In this document: positions 26,198 to 35,468 of the stretch, in pieces
How positions within the stretch are numbered: the stretch's first letter is position 1
How the letters are laid out: the number at the start of each line of letters is the position of its first letter
Assembly: GCA_021824175.1 (NCBI GenBank)
Contig: JAKALP010000028.1
Coordinates: 1 to 64,000, forward strand
Length of the DNA stretch: 64,000 nt
Reading direction: 5' to 3'
Source: Deltaproteobacteria bacterium
Lineage (GTDB): Bacteria > Desulfobacterota > Desulfobacteria > Desulfobacterales > Desulfosarcinaceae
Position numbers and translations under genes: made by a program
Notes under the pieces: generated by a model
What the model saw: only the letters and a program-made list of their open reading frames with translations
Databases searched by the model: none
Told to the model about the DNA's origin: nothing

Positions 26198-26849
26198 GCC
26201 GGCCATTGCCGATACAATACAGTATGCTCTGGAAACCGATGGCTGTGAACCGGTGGTAGTGAATGCCGGCGCGCCGGCCTTGGAGCGCATTGCCCGCGAG
26301 AGAATCGACTTAATCGTCCTCGATGTAGGTTTGCCGGATATCAACGGGTTTGAAGTATGCAAGCGTATCCGTCAAAGTACTTCGGTGCCCATCATCTTCC
26401 TCACGGCCCGGGGTGAAGAAATCGACCGGGTGGTGGGCCTGGAGATCGGCGGCGATGATTATGTGGTCAAACCCTTTAGTCCGAGGGAACTCGCCGCGCG
26501 GGTTAAGGCCGTGCTGCGCCGCGGCCAAAATGGCGCCCAACCGTCATGCGCCAAAACTCAGGCATTTGAAGTCAACTCCGACAAACGCCAAATCCGCTAT
26601 TGCAATGTACCGCTGGATTTGAGCCGCTATGAATATGACATTTTATCCACTTTTATCCGCCACCCCGGCCATGTCTTCACCCGCGAGCAGATCATGCAAA
26701 TGGTCTGGGAATCGCCCGAAGCCAGCATGGACCGCACCGTCGATGCCCATATCAAAAACATTCGCGCCAAACTCAAAGCCATCAAAGCTGATCCTGACCC
26801 CATCGTCACCCACCGCGGCACGGGCTACGCGCTGAGGGAAAATTTATGA
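26166..26849 (+). CDS. creB: OmpR-family response regulator, CreB-like
   Basis: A 227-residue regulator. Receiver about 1-120 with phosphoacceptor Asp in LIVLDVGLPDING, acidic pocket VEDEP, the Thr of FLTARG and Lys in VVKPFSPREL. A winged helix for DNA binding lies about 130-225 (LSRYEYDILSTFIRHPGHVF, RTVDAHIKNIRAKLK, HRGTGYAL). Pairing with a CreC-like kinase and presence of CreB-type repeats upstream of both this unit and creD support CreB. It overlaps the exosortase by 32 bp and creC by 4 bp (ATGA), so the four genes are one unit. OmpR-type regulators bind direct repeats with an 11-bp period, as seen here. Confidence 0.88.
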   Translation: MRPRILIVEDEPAIADTIQYALETDGCEPVVVNAGAPALERIARERIDLIVLDVGLPDINGFEVCKRIRQSTSVPIIFLTARGEEIDRVVGLEIGGDDYVVKPFSPRELAARVKAVLRRGQNGAQPSCAKTQAFEVNSDKRQIRYCNVPLDLSRYEYDILSTFIRHPGHVFTREQIMQMVWESPEASMDRTVDAHIKNIRAKLKAIKADPDPIVTHRGTGYALRENL

Positions 26850-28273
26850 AACTGGGACTGCGCATATTCTTCTGCTCTCTCGTCATCTTTTTGCTTTGTT
26901 TTGCCTACCCTATCAGTTGGGTGATGAATAATGCCCGCATGCGATATCTGGAAGGCGTGGAAGACCCTTTGGCCGACCATGCCAACATTTTGGCCGAGAT
27001 AGTGGGAGGCCAGATGGCCGCGGGCACTTTTCACATAGAAGAACTCCAAAGCATTTTTGAACGAGTGTATGCGCGGCAACTGGACAGCCAAATCTACAGC
27101 TTGAATAAACAGCGGGTGGATCTTCAAGTTTACTTGACGGATACCAAAGGCACGATCCTCTTTCATTCCAAGCACCCTGATCAAACCGGTCAAAACTACA
27201 CCCATTGGCGGGATGTGGCCCTGGCTCTCGAAGGTCGGTACGGGGCGCGCACTTCTTTGGATAACCCGAAGGACCCCACCAGCTCCGTACTGTATGTGGC
27301 CGCGCCGGTCATGGTCCACGGCCAAATGGCCGGTGTGCTCACCGTGGCCAAACCCACCACCAATATCAATCACTTTCTGAAAGCGGCCAAACCCAAATTC
27401 CTGGCGGTTACGGCCACGGCCGCGGTTGCAGCCGTGGCCCTGAGCTACCTGGCGGCCCTGTGGATTGCCAGCCCCATCCGACGCCTGACCGCCTACGCCG
27501 ATGCCATCCGCGCCGGTCAACGCCCGGTTTTCCCAAAACTGGATCGCACTGAAATTGGTGGACTGGGCCGGGCTCTGCAACGCATGCAAGAGCGCCTGGA
27601 GGGCAAAGCCTATGTGGAGCAGTACGTTCAGAAGTTGACCCATGAAGTCAAAAGCCCCTTATCGGCCATTCGAGGGGCAGCTGAACTCTTGGAAGAGGAT
27701 ATGCCCGCCGCCAACAAACAACGCTTTCTGGCCAATATCCGCGCGGAAGCCGATCGCATTCAGGTAATCGTGGATTGCATGTTAGAACTGGCCAGCCTCG
27801 AATTCAAGAAGCAATTGCCCACCCGCAAGCCAGTCAATTTACAGGCCTTGAGCAAAACTGTGTTGGAGAGCAAAGCGCCCATGCTGATCGCCAAAAAAAT
27901 CGCCGTAGCCACGGACATCGATTCCCAGATGGAAGTATATGGTGATCCCTTTTTACTGCACCAGGCCCTGGCCAACTTGGTACAGAACGCCATTGACTTC
28001 TGCGAGCGCGAAGGGGTGATCACACTATCTGCCAGAAATGAGGATCATCACATCCTGTTTAAGGTGGAAGATAATGGTGCCAGCATACCCGATTATGCCA
28101 TTGAAAAGATCTTCGATAAATTCTACTCCCTGCAACGACCCGACAGCGGTAAAAAATCCACCGGATTGGGCCTCAATCTGGTTCGGGAGGTGGCCCAACT
28201 CCATCAAGGCACAATCCACCTGGAGAACATCGCGCCCCAGGGCGTGAGGGCCACATTCATCCTGCCGCGATAA
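26846..28273 (+). CDS. creC: Sensor histidine kinase, CreC-like
   Basis: A 475-residue membrane kinase. TM1 about 5-25, a CreC-type periplasmic sensor (about 30-170: VYLTDTKGTILFHSK, then HWRDVALALEGRYGARTS and SVLYVAAPVMVHG), TM2 about 185-208 and a HAMP domain (SPIRRLTAYADAIRAGQRP). The phosphoacceptor box is LTHEVKSPLSAIRGAAEL and the ATPase domain has NLVQNAIDF, VEDNGASIP and STGLGLNLVREV. The sensor sequence is strongly like E. coli CreC. It is the last gene of the operon and ends in a 323-bp gap. Confidence 0.9.
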   Translation: MKLGLRIFFCSLVIFLLCFAYPISWVMNNARMRYLEGVEDPLADHANILAEIVGGQMAAGTFHIEELQSIFERVYARQLDSQIYSLNKQRVDLQVYLTDTKGTILFHSKHPDQTGQNYTHWRDVALALEGRYGARTSLDNPKDPTSSVLYVAAPVMVHGQMAGVLTVAKPTTNINHFLKAAKPKFLAVTATAAVAAVALSYLAALWIASPIRRLTAYADAIRAGQRPVFPKLDRTEIGGLGRALQRMQERLEGKAYVEQYVQKLTHEVKSPLSAIRGAAELLEEDMPAANKQRFLANIRAEADRIQVIVDCMLELASLEFKKQLPTRKPVNLQALSKTVLESKAPMLIAKKIAVATDIDSQMEVYGDPFLLHQALANLVQNAIDFCEREGVITLSARNEDHHILFKVEDNGASIPDYAIEKIFDKFYSLQRPDSGKKSTGLGLNLVREVAQLHQGTIHLENIAPQGVRATFILPR

Positions 28274-28596
28274 CCTCCAATATTAATTTAACATATTGTC
28301 ATCAAATTTTTTTTAATGCTTGATGGCCGTTGTTTCCCAAATTCGCTTTCATTGATAGCGTCCATCGTGAAAGCTATCTTGAACACATTACTTGAAGCAG
28401 CAGATTCCCGCCCAGTACTGTTGATAGAAAATACCATATTCCTTAAATTCCGGCCCCACCATCCCCCTTGACAACTGCCCTGGCCAGCGCTTATAGCACG
28501 GTGCACTTTTCAATCTGACGGAGCGCCTGGATCGCACATGCATCCCTTCGACCGCCCCCTTACCGCCACAACCCATGAATTATCAGGAGAAGCCTA
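28274..28596. other. 323-bp gap between creC and tex
   Basis: No coding region seen. A run of eight T (28309-28316) after a weak repeat could contribute to termination after creC. The right part carries the tex promoter at 28468-28497. Confidence 0.5.
28468..28497 (+). promoter_or_regulatory. Putative sigma-70 promoter of tex
   Basis: Perfect -35 TTGACA (28468-28473), 17-18 bp spacer, TTATAG/TATAGC (28491-28497). The tex ATG is about 100 bp downstream. Confidence 0.55.
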
Positions 28597-30888
28597 ATGA
28601 ATAGCCAGCACATTGGCACCATCAGCATCGAGCTGGGTATTTTACCCCAACAAATTGAGGCCGTAGCCGCTCTTTTGGCCGAAGACGCCACGGTTCCATT
28701 TATCGCCCGCTACCGCAAGGAGGCCACCGGCAGCCTGGACGAAGTCCAGATTACGGCCATCCGTGACCGTTTAAGCCAGCTGGCCGAATTGGACGCCCGC
28801 AAGGCGGCCATTCTGGAGAGCCTTGAAAAACACGGCCACCTCAACGATGAGCTCAAGGCCAAAGTTCTGGCAGCCGAAACCATGACCGTGCTTGAAGATA
28901 TCTACCTCCCCTACCGGCCCAAACGCCGTACCAAAGCCACGATCGCCAAGGAAAAAGGTCTGGAACCACTGGCACTCATTTTGATGGCCCAGGAGGGTGT
29001 GGACCCCCAGTCTGCGGCGCAGCCGTATGTGGACGCTGAAAAGGGGGTGGCCTCGGTGGAAGAGGCATTGGAGGGTGCGCGTCATATTTTGGCGGAGATG
29101 ATCAACGAGGATGAAAAAGCCCGTGCACGCTTGCGAGCTTATTTTACCGAGAAGGCCGTTATTCAAAGCAAAGTGATCGAGGGCAAGGAGACCGAGGGCG
29201 CCAAATTCAAGGATTATTTCGACTGGCAGGAGCCGTCGGCCACCGTCCCCTCCCATCGCATGCTGGCCATGCGCCGGGGTGAGCGTGAAGAGATATTGAA
29301 CCTGACCATCTTGCCGCCGGAAGCCGAAGCCCTGGAAATACTGGAAGGCCTATTTGTCAAAGGCCCAGGCGCTGACAGCGCGCAGGTAAAACTGGCCGCT
29401 CAGGATTGTTATAAACGCTTGTTATCGCGTTCGCTGGAGACCGAATTGCGCCTGAGCCTCAAGGAGCGCGCCGACGCTGAAGCCATCCGCGTATTTGCCG
29501 ACAACCTGCGCGAGCTGCTACTGGCCTCGCCTTTAGGAGCCAAACGGGTCATGGGTATTGATCCCGGATTTCGCACCGGGTGCAAGGTGGTTTGCCTGGA
29601 TGCCCAAGGCAAACTGCTACATCACACCGCCATCTTTCCCCACACCGGCGAGGGGCAGGCCCGCCAAGCGGCTGAAACCGTGCGCCAGTTAGTGGAGCAG
29701 TACAAAATTGAAGCCGTAGCCATCGGCAACGGCACCGCCGGGCGCGAAACCGAAACCTTTGTCCGGGGATTGGGTTTGAGCGAAGGGGTGGTGATCCTGA
29801 TGGTCAACGAGAGCGGCGCATCAGTGTATTCCGCCTCGGAAGTGGCCCGTCAAGAATTTCCCGATCATGATGTCACCGTACGCGGCTCGGTCTCCATTGG
29901 CCGCAGGCTGATGGACCCCCTGGCCGAACTGGTCAAGATCGACCCTAAGTCCATCGGAGTGGGCCAATACCAGCATGATGTGGACCAGGGAGCTTTAAAA
30001 GCCGCCCTGGACGACATGGTCATCAGTTGCGTCAATGCCGTGGGGGTGGATCTTAACCGCGCCAGCTCTCAACTGCTGACTTATGTCTCCGGGCTGGGCC
30101 CGCAACTGGCCCGCAACATTGTGGCTCATCGCGACGCCAACGGCCCGTTTGCCAATCGGAGCAAAATCAGGGACGTCCCTCGCCTGGGGCCCAAGGCCTT
30201 TGAACAGGCCGCCGGCTTCCTGCGCATTTCCAATGGTGACAACCCATTGGACGCAAGCGCCGTGCACCCCGAAAGCTACGCCATCGTGGACGCCATGGCC
30301 GCGGATTTGGGCTGTACGGTACAGGATTTGATTCAGAGCGCCGAATTGCGCCGGCGCATCGATATTAAAAAATATGTCACCGACAAGGTGGGCTTGCCTA
30401 CCCTCAACGATATCATGGCGGAATTGGCCAAACCGGGTCGGGACCCTCGCAAAACGTTTGAAGTATTCTCATTCGGCCAGGCCACTGAAATGAAGGATCT
30501 GCAACCGGGCATGAAATTGCCCGGCATTGTCACCAATGTCACCAAATTTGGCGCCTTTGTGGATATCGGCGTGCATCAGGATGGCTTGGTGCATGTGAGC
30601 GAATTGGCCGACCGCTTTGTCAAAGACCCTGCTGAAGTAGTCAAAGTGCAGCAAAAGGTAAGCGTAACCGTGCTGGAAGTAGACCTGGGGCGCAAACGCA
30701 TCAGCTTGTCCATGCGCACGGGAAGCAAACCTGCGGATTCGGTCCGGAATGGCGAACCGAAGAAAGCTCCCCAGCAGAAAAATAACTCGTTCGCGGGCAA
30801 GCCCGCGGGCCGTAAACCGCGGCCGGCCGATCACCCATTTCACAATCCATTGGCGGATGCATTGGGCAAGTGGAGTAAAAAGCGTTAA
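28597..30888 (+). CDS. tex: Tex-family RNA-binding transcription accessory protein
   Basis: A 763-residue Tex protein of usual length. Order: N-terminal helical Tex domain (ATVPFIARYRKEATGSLDEV), the YqgF-like domain (about 315-440: VMGIDPGFRTGCKVVCLD, AIGNGTAGRETE), helix-hairpin-helix motifs (about 480-560: LTYVSGLGPQLARNIVAHRD, then VPRLGPKAFEQAAGFLRI) and a C-terminal S1 domain (about 632-705: GIVTNVTKFGAFVDIGVHQD). A basic low-complexity tail follows. AGGAGAAG precedes the ATG. Tex binds RNA and affects transcription; the exact role is unsettled in most bacteria. dtd follows after 90 bp with a palindrome between. Confidence 0.96.
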   Translation: MNSQHIGTISIELGILPQQIEAVAALLAEDATVPFIARYRKEATGSLDEVQITAIRDRLSQLAELDARKAAILESLEKHGHLNDELKAKVLAAETMTVLEDIYLPYRPKRRTKATIAKEKGLEPLALILMAQEGVDPQSAAQPYVDAEKGVASVEEALEGARHILAEMINEDEKARARLRAYFTEKAVIQSKVIEGKETEGAKFKDYFDWQEPSATVPSHRMLAMRRGEREEILNLTILPPEAEALEILEGLFVKGPGADSAQVKLAAQDCYKRLLSRSLETELRLSLKERADAEAIRVFADNLRELLLASPLGAKRVMGIDPGFRTGCKVVCLDAQGKLLHHTAIFPHTGEGQARQAAETVRQLVEQYKIEAVAIGNGTAGRETETFVRGLGLSEGVVILMVNESGASVYSASEVARQEFPDHDVTVRGSVSIGRRLMDPLAELVKIDPKSIGVGQYQHDVDQGALKAALDDMVISCVNAVGVDLNRASSQLLTYVSGLGPQLARNIVAHRDANGPFANRSKIRDVPRLGPKAFEQAAGFLRISNGDNPLDASAVHPESYAIVDAMAADLGCTVQDLIQSAELRRRIDIKKYVTDKVGLPTLNDIMAELAKPGRDPRKTFEVFSFGQATEMKDLQPGMKLPGIVTNVTKFGAFVDIGVHQDGLVHVSELADRFVKDPAEVVKVQQKVSVTVLEVDLGRKRISLSMRTGSKPADSVRNGEPKKAPQQKNNSFAGKPAGRKPRPADHPFHNPLADALGKWSKKR

Positions 30889-30907
30889 TCAACCGAATAA
30901 CCGTCTG

Positions 30908-30957
30908 CAAGCCATCTCAAAAAAATGTTATGACCCAAAATTCTATGAGATGGCTTG
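30908..30957. repeat. 12-bp perfect inverted repeat upstream of dtd
   Basis: CAAGCCATCTCA (30908-30919) and TGAGATGGCTTG (30946-30957) with a 26-base, AT-rich loop. It ends 21 bp before the dtd ATG. No T run follows in either direction, so it is not a clear terminator; an operator or mRNA structure is possible. Confidence 0.7.
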
Positions 30958-30978
30958 TAACTTATATTGGAGTAAACG

Positions 30979-31422
30979 ATGATTGCCGTGGTTCAACGCG
31001 TCACTGAAAGCTCGGTTACGGTGGATGGAGAAGTTGTGGGCGCTATTGGCCACGGAGTAATGGTACTGCTCGGTGTGGCCCAGGAGGATACTGAAAAGGA
31101 CGGCGACTATCTGGTGGATAAAGTAGTCAATCTGCGGATCTTCGAAGATGAGGCCGGCAAGTTAAACCGCTCGCTATTAGAGACCGGTGGCGCCCTGCTG
31201 GTAGTGTCGCAATTTACCTTGCTCGGGGACGGCCGCAAGGGCCGGCGCCCCTCCTTCGCGGGAGCGGCACCGCCAGATAAAGCCGAAGCACTTTATCTTC
31301 GTTTTGCCGAAAACGCCCGCGCCCAAGGCATTACCGTGGCCACGGGCCGGTTTCGCGCCATGATGAAAGTCGCCCTCGTCAACGACGGACCGGTGACCTT
31401 GATCATTGATAGCAAGGCATAG
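30979..31422 (+). CDS. dtd: D-aminoacyl-tRNA deacylase
   Basis: DTD removes D-amino acids (and Gly from mischarged tRNA-Ala) from tRNA. The 147-residue length is typical. It begins [18 protein letters not shown]. The two active-site signatures are present: [17 protein letters not shown] (the SQFTL motif) and the cross-subunit Gly-cisPro segment VNDGPVT near the end. GGAGTAAACG sits before the ATG. It is co-oriented with tex. Confidence 0.96.
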   Translation: MIAVVQRVTESSVTVDGEVVGAIGHGVMVLLGVAQEDTEKDGDYLVDKVVNLRIFEDEAGKLNRSLLETGGALLVVSQFTLLGDGRKGRRPSFAGAAPPDKAEALYLRFAENARAQGITVATGRFRAMMKVALVNDGPVTLIIDSKA

Positions 31423-31564
31423 AAGAAAAAAATTTAAGGTTAAAGATTTAAGATAAAAGCTACGTAAGCGCGCCATTTGTGTGGGCTCGCTCCGTCACTT
31501 CATCACCAATCAAATGATAGAATACCGCCACATAAAACTTTAAACTTACAGCTTTAAACTATCC

Positions 31565-32938
31565 CTATAAATTATACTGCTTCAACTTCCGATACAACGT
31601 CGCCTCACCAATGCCTAGCAACAACGCCGCTTTTTTACGGTTATTATTGCATTTGTTCAAGGCGTTGCGGATGGCGGCCTGCTCGTAGGCTTCAAACGAA
31701 TCATTGGCGATGGCAGGCGTAGCGCCCTGGGAAGTATTATGCATACCGGGAGGCGTATAAACGTTTTCCGGAAGGTCCTGAAGAAGTATTTGCTCGCCCT
31801 GCCCAATGGCCGCGGCCCGGCGCATCACATTCTCAAGTTCTCGTACATTACCTGGCCATTCGTAGGTCATCAAGCAGGCCAGTGCATCTTTGGAAATGCT
31901 TGGCGCGGGTTTTGTACCATTGTTGGATTGATGGATAAAATGCCGGATCAGTAACGGGATGTCTTCCAAACGCTCGCGCAGCGGCGGCGCGGTCATCACC
32001 ACCACGTTAAGCCGGTAGAACAAATCCTGCCGGAATCTTCCCTGGGCCACCTCTTCTTCCAAATTGCGGTTGGTGGCGGCCAGGAAGCGCACATCGACTG
32101 GATAGCTACGGCTGGCGCCCACGGGCCGCACCTCTTTTTCCTGGATGGCGCGCAGCAGTTTAACCTGCATGGAAATAGAGAGCTCCCCCACTTCGTCCAA
32201 AAAGACGGTGCCTTTATCGGCAGCTCGAATTAAACCCGGCGTATTTTCATGGGCGCCAGTAAAGGCGCCCTTCACATGGCCGAATAACTCGCTGCCCATC
32301 ACGGTCTCATTGATTCCAGCGCAATCCACGGGCACAAACGGGTGACTCTTGCGCGGACTATGAAAATGAATGGCCTGAGCCACAAGTTCCTTGCCGGTGC
32401 CGGTTTCGCCTTGAATCAAAATGGAAGCCTCAGACTGGGCCACCTGCAATATCATGCGCTTCAAATTTAATATGGCGTTGGAGGTGCCAATCAACTGCTC
32501 GAATCCAAAACTGAACTGCATCTGTTCCTTGAGTTGCCGGTTCTCCCGCTCCAGCAGCCACAACTGGTGAAGCTGATCGATGCGCGCCCGCAAACTCTCA
32601 TCTTCAAAGGGCTTTTCCAGGAAATCAACCGCGCCCAGCTTGATGGCCGCCACAGCATCGCGAACGCCGCCGTAACCAGTCAGAATGATGACCCTTATTG
32701 CGGGATACTTGGCGCGAATTTGGGACAATAGCTCCATGCCATCCATCTGGGGCATTTTAAGATCCACCAGGGCCGCATCCACAACTGTCTGATGCAACAG
32801 CTCCAATGCGGCTGCTCCGCTTTCGGCAGCCCAAAGATCATAGGGCGCGTTTCGAAACACCCTTTTTAACGAAGACAAAATGGTGGGTTCATCATCCACC
32901 AGGAGCAATGAAAAGCGGCGTTCAGACGTGTTCTCCAT
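31565..32938 (-). CDS. NtrC-family sigma-54 response regulator
   Basis: A 457-residue regulator. The receiver (about 8-125) has its Asp in DAALVDLKMPQMDGM and Lys in FLEKPFEDE. The AAA+ domain (about 145-375) has Walker A GETGTGKELVAQAI, the loop VKGAFTGAHE and Walker B GTVFLDEVGEL. A Fis-type helix-turn-helix ends the protein (NKCNNNRKKAALLLGIGEAT). It is an orphan here: no histidine kinase gene is adjacent, though hybrid and CreC-type kinases occur elsewhere in the window. The 142-bp convergent gap with dtd is AT-rich with no clear terminator. Target genes are not evident. Confidence 0.93.
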   Translation of the reverse strand: MENTSERRFSLLLVDDEPTILSSLKRVFRNAPYDLWAAESGAAALELLHQTVVDAALVDLKMPQMDGMELLSQIRAKYPAIRVIILTGYGGVRDAVAAIKLGAVDFLEKPFEDESLRARIDQLHQLWLLERENRQLKEQMQFSFGFEQLIGTSNAILNLKRMILQVAQSEASILIQGETGTGKELVAQAIHFHSPRKSHPFVPVDCAGINETVMGSELFGHVKGAFTGAHENTPGLIRAADKGTVFLDEVGELSISMQVKLLRAIQEKEVRPVGASRSYPVDVRFLAATNRNLEEEVAQGRFRQDLFYRLNVVVMTAPPLRERLEDIPLLIRHFIHQSNNGTKPAPSISKDALACLMTYEWPGNVRELENVMRRAAAIGQGEQILLQDLPENVYTPPGMHNTSQGATPAIANDSFEAYEQAAIRNALNKCNNNRKKAALLLGIGEATLYRKLKQYNL

Positions 32939-33167
32939 TCGCCATCACCTTTTTATTCTGGCAATTCACCGCGCCAGGAAAACATTATTGATCATCAGAT
33001 TCACCAGCGCTGGTCTAATTCTGTATCGGTCATCAAGTGGCGAATCTTGAAAAAAAATCCGGTCCATGCCAAAAAAACCATGGCCCTGAAAAAAAGAATC
33101 ATAGAATCAGGAAATGACTTATCGTACCAAAATAATTAATAAATTGATTCCCATGCGTGGAGGGTTA

Positions 33168-34430
33168 ATGTCCCAGCAAATAATCCGACGGACAGGCAAA
33201 TGGATGCGGGGTGTTTGGCGGGTTTCGTGTTTTTCATGGATGGTGCTCCTATTTGGACTTTTTGGATGGGCTCAGGCCGCTTCCATCCAGACTCCTCAAA
33301 TTCCGATTCAACTCGAAAAAAAGTTGTCTTCCCTTCTCGGCCCCCAGGATGCCGCTGTGGTAGCCGCACCAGATGGCCGGATATTGGCGTCCATTCACGG
33401 CGACAAGTTGCTCACGCCAGCATCAACCCTCAAAGTATTGACCGCTCTGGCAGCCTTGCGCCATCTAGGCGCCGATTACCGCTATCCAACCGATATATTT
33501 CACAGCCCCAAGGGCGATCTCATCATTAAAGGATATGGGGACCCTTTGTTACTTTCGGAGAATTTAGATGCCATTGCCCGGCAACTGGCAGGACAAATTA
33601 AAGAGGTGGGAGCGCTGGTATTGGATGACAGCTATTTTGCCTATCCCATCGACATCCCCGGCCGCAAACGCTCATTTGAGCCTTACGATGCCCCCAACGG
33701 CGCTCTGTGCGTCAATTTCAACACCGTGTATTTTAAAAAGGAGAATGGCCACTGGGCCAGTGCCGAACCCCAAACACCGCTGCTGCCATCAATCATACCC
33801 AAAATTGAAGCGTCCGGACTGACTACCGGGCGCATGACCTTGGCGGCTGACCGTGATGAGAGTTTGCGTTATACGGGTGAATTGTTCGGCCATTTCCTGA
33901 ACAAGGCGGGAATCTTGGTTAAAGGGCCGATTGTTTTAGGCTCACTGGAAAACGGTGAGGATCAGTTGCTGGAGCACTATCTATCACCTCAACGGCTGAC
34001 CGATGTGATTGCCAACCTTATGGCCTTTTCCAACAATTTCATCGCCAATCAATTGATGCTCACCATGGGCGCCCAAGTCGGGGGCGCGCCGGCCACTGTG
34101 GACAAAGGCGTAAAAGTGTTGCAACACTTTTATCATGAAATTTTGGGCATTCAAACCGGTCAGATCGTGGAAGGATCGGGTCTTTCGCGCGGCAACCAGG
34201 TTTCGGCGCGCACCATGCTGCTGCTGCTGGAGAAGTTTGCGCCGTACGCCAACCTCCTGCGTCATAACGGCCGTCAATGGTATAAAACCGGAACCCTCAA
34301 GGATGTTCACACCCGGGTGGGCTATTTGGAATCAGTCAATGGCGATTACTACCGATTCGTCGTAATGCTCAACACTCCCGGCAAAACCACCGACCGTGTA
34401 ATGAAAGCATTAGAGAGAGAACTGAAGTAA
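33168..34430 (+). CDS. dacB: D-alanyl-D-alanine carboxypeptidase/endopeptidase (PBP4 type)
   Basis: A 420-residue peptidase S13 enzyme that trims cell-wall peptide stems. After a signal peptide (VLLFGLFGWAQAAS) the three active-site motifs appear: SxxK in TPASTLKVLTAL, SxN in FSNNFIANQ and KTG in WYKTGTLKDV. A large insertion between SxxK and SxN is family-typical. The ATG at 33168 directly follows GGAGGGTTA; the frame is open back to 33114 without a site. The protein is shorter than E. coli PBP4 (477) but all motifs are intact. The gene ends in a strong bidirectional terminator. Confidence 0.93.
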   Translation: MSQQIIRRTGKWMRGVWRVSCFSWMVLLFGLFGWAQAASIQTPQIPIQLEKKLSSLLGPQDAAVVAAPDGRILASIHGDKLLTPASTLKVLTALAALRHLGADYRYPTDIFHSPKGDLIIKGYGDPLLLSENLDAIARQLAGQIKEVGALVLDDSYFAYPIDIPGRKRSFEPYDAPNGALCVNFNTVYFKKENGHWASAEPQTPLLPSIIPKIEASGLTTGRMTLAADRDESLRYTGELFGHFLNKAGILVKGPIVLGSLENGEDQLLEHYLSPQRLTDVIANLMAFSNNFIANQLMLTMGAQVGGAPATVDKGVKVLQHFYHEILGIQTGQIVEGSGLSRGNQVSARTMLLLLEKFAPYANLLRHNGRQWYKTGTLKDVHTRVGYLESVNGDYYRFVVMLNTPGKTTDRVMKALERELK

Positions 34431-34475
34431 AAAGATTTGAGAATTCTTCCGCAGGGAGAATTCTCAAATCTTTTT
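34429..34475. terminator. Bidirectional terminator between dacB and folE2
   Basis: A perfect 19-bp stem (34429-34447 with 34457-34475) with a nine-base loop. A-run and T-run flank it, so it works in both directions. Its edges include the last two bases of the dacB stop codon and the first two of the folE2 stop codon. Confidence 0.93.
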
Positions 34476-35268
34476 ATGGGGTTTCCCGAACCGGCCACGG
34501 CCCGCTGGTGATATGGGCATAGGCGCTGTGGTTATGTATGGATTCAAAATTTTCGGCGCTAACCGAAAACCAGGTGATATTTTCGTCCTGCATGAGCCTG
34601 GAGGCCACATCCCGGACGATATCTTCCACGAATTTGGGATTGGCAAAACTCTTTTCGGTAACCTGTTTTTCATCCACGCGCTTGAGCACGGAGAAGACAT
34701 CACATGAGGCGCAGGACTCCACGAGCTCAATCATATCTTCCAGCCAGATAAAGCGGTTGAACCGTGTTTTCAGCTTGACCATGCCGCGCTGATTATGAGC
34801 CCCCTCATCGCTGATCTCCTTGGAGCAAGGGCAGACCGAGCAGATGGGCACATTGACCTCGGAAATCAGATCGACCTCGTTTTGAGCATTGCTGATGCCG
34901 ATGATGCTGCAAGTGTAATCCATGAGCCCCGGCGCTCCGCTGATAGGTGCTTTCTTTTCGATGAAATAGGGGAAGGTCATTTCAATGTGGGCTGAAGCCG
35001 CGTTGAGGTGCTGCTTCATCTGGTCCAACAGCTCGGCAAAACGTTTGAGCGAGACTTCAGTCCTGAGCAGGTGCAGCATCTCCACGAAACGACTCATGTG
35101 CGTGCCCTTGTATTCATGGGGCAGATCCACATACATGTTGATGGAGGCCACCGTGGCCTGGCGCCCTTCCCGGCGGTCGCGCACGGTGACTGGATATCTC
35201 AGATTTTTGATCCCCACTTTATCAATGGGAATATTACGATTGTCGCGTTGGCTTTGAACATCTTTCAT
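34474..35268 (-). CDS. folE2: GTP cyclohydrolase FolE2
   Basis: FolE2 (GTP cyclohydrolase IB) makes 7,8-dihydroneopterin triphosphate for folate or queuosine using varied metals instead of Zn. 264 residues from the ATG at 35268 (after GGAGGAACC). Conserved parts: GTHMSRFVEML, the metal-Cys segment VPICSVCPCSKEISDEGAHN, and FESIHNHSAYAH near the C-terminus. It replaces the zinc enzyme FolE, which I do not see here. Monocistronic in this view, bounded by the terminator on its left. Confidence 0.95.
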   Translation of the reverse strand: MKDVQSQRDNRNIPIDKVGIKNLRYPVTVRDRREGRQATVASINMYVDLPHEYKGTHMSRFVEMLHLLRTEVSLKRFAELLDQMKQHLNAASAHIEMTFPYFIEKKAPISGAPGLMDYTCSIIGISNAQNEVDLISEVNVPICSVCPCSKEISDEGAHNQRGMVKLKTRFNRFIWLEDMIELVESCASCDVFSVLKRVDEKQVTEKSFANPKFVEDIVRDVASRLMQDENITWFSVSAENFESIHNHSAYAHITSGPWPVRETP

Positions 35269-35468
35269 AATTGGTTCCTCCAGATCGTTCGGGCAGCAGT
35301 TCCCGCATGGCCCTGGAGAAGTCATGCGTGGTTTGTCCGTCCAGGTTTATTTTCGATCATTGTCTGTACCAAACGATCGCCCCTTTGATAGCAGTCGAAT
35401 TGCCATAACGCAATATGGAATGGACTGACCGCCTTGAATGTCCATGACCAGGACAATGACCCTGATGC

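Noticed and set aside
25598-26362. 254-codon minus-strand frame antisense to the exosortase and creB
   Set aside because: No recognisable domain; both plus-strand genes have intact catalytic motifs.
26825-27643. 272-codon minus-strand frame antisense to creC
   Set aside because: Low-complexity His/Gly/Gln-rich shadow; creC on the other strand has all kinase motifs.
28274-28467. Terminator after creC at the T8 run
   Set aside because: The flanking ATCAA/TTGAT repeat is only 5 bp and spans the T run instead of preceding it.
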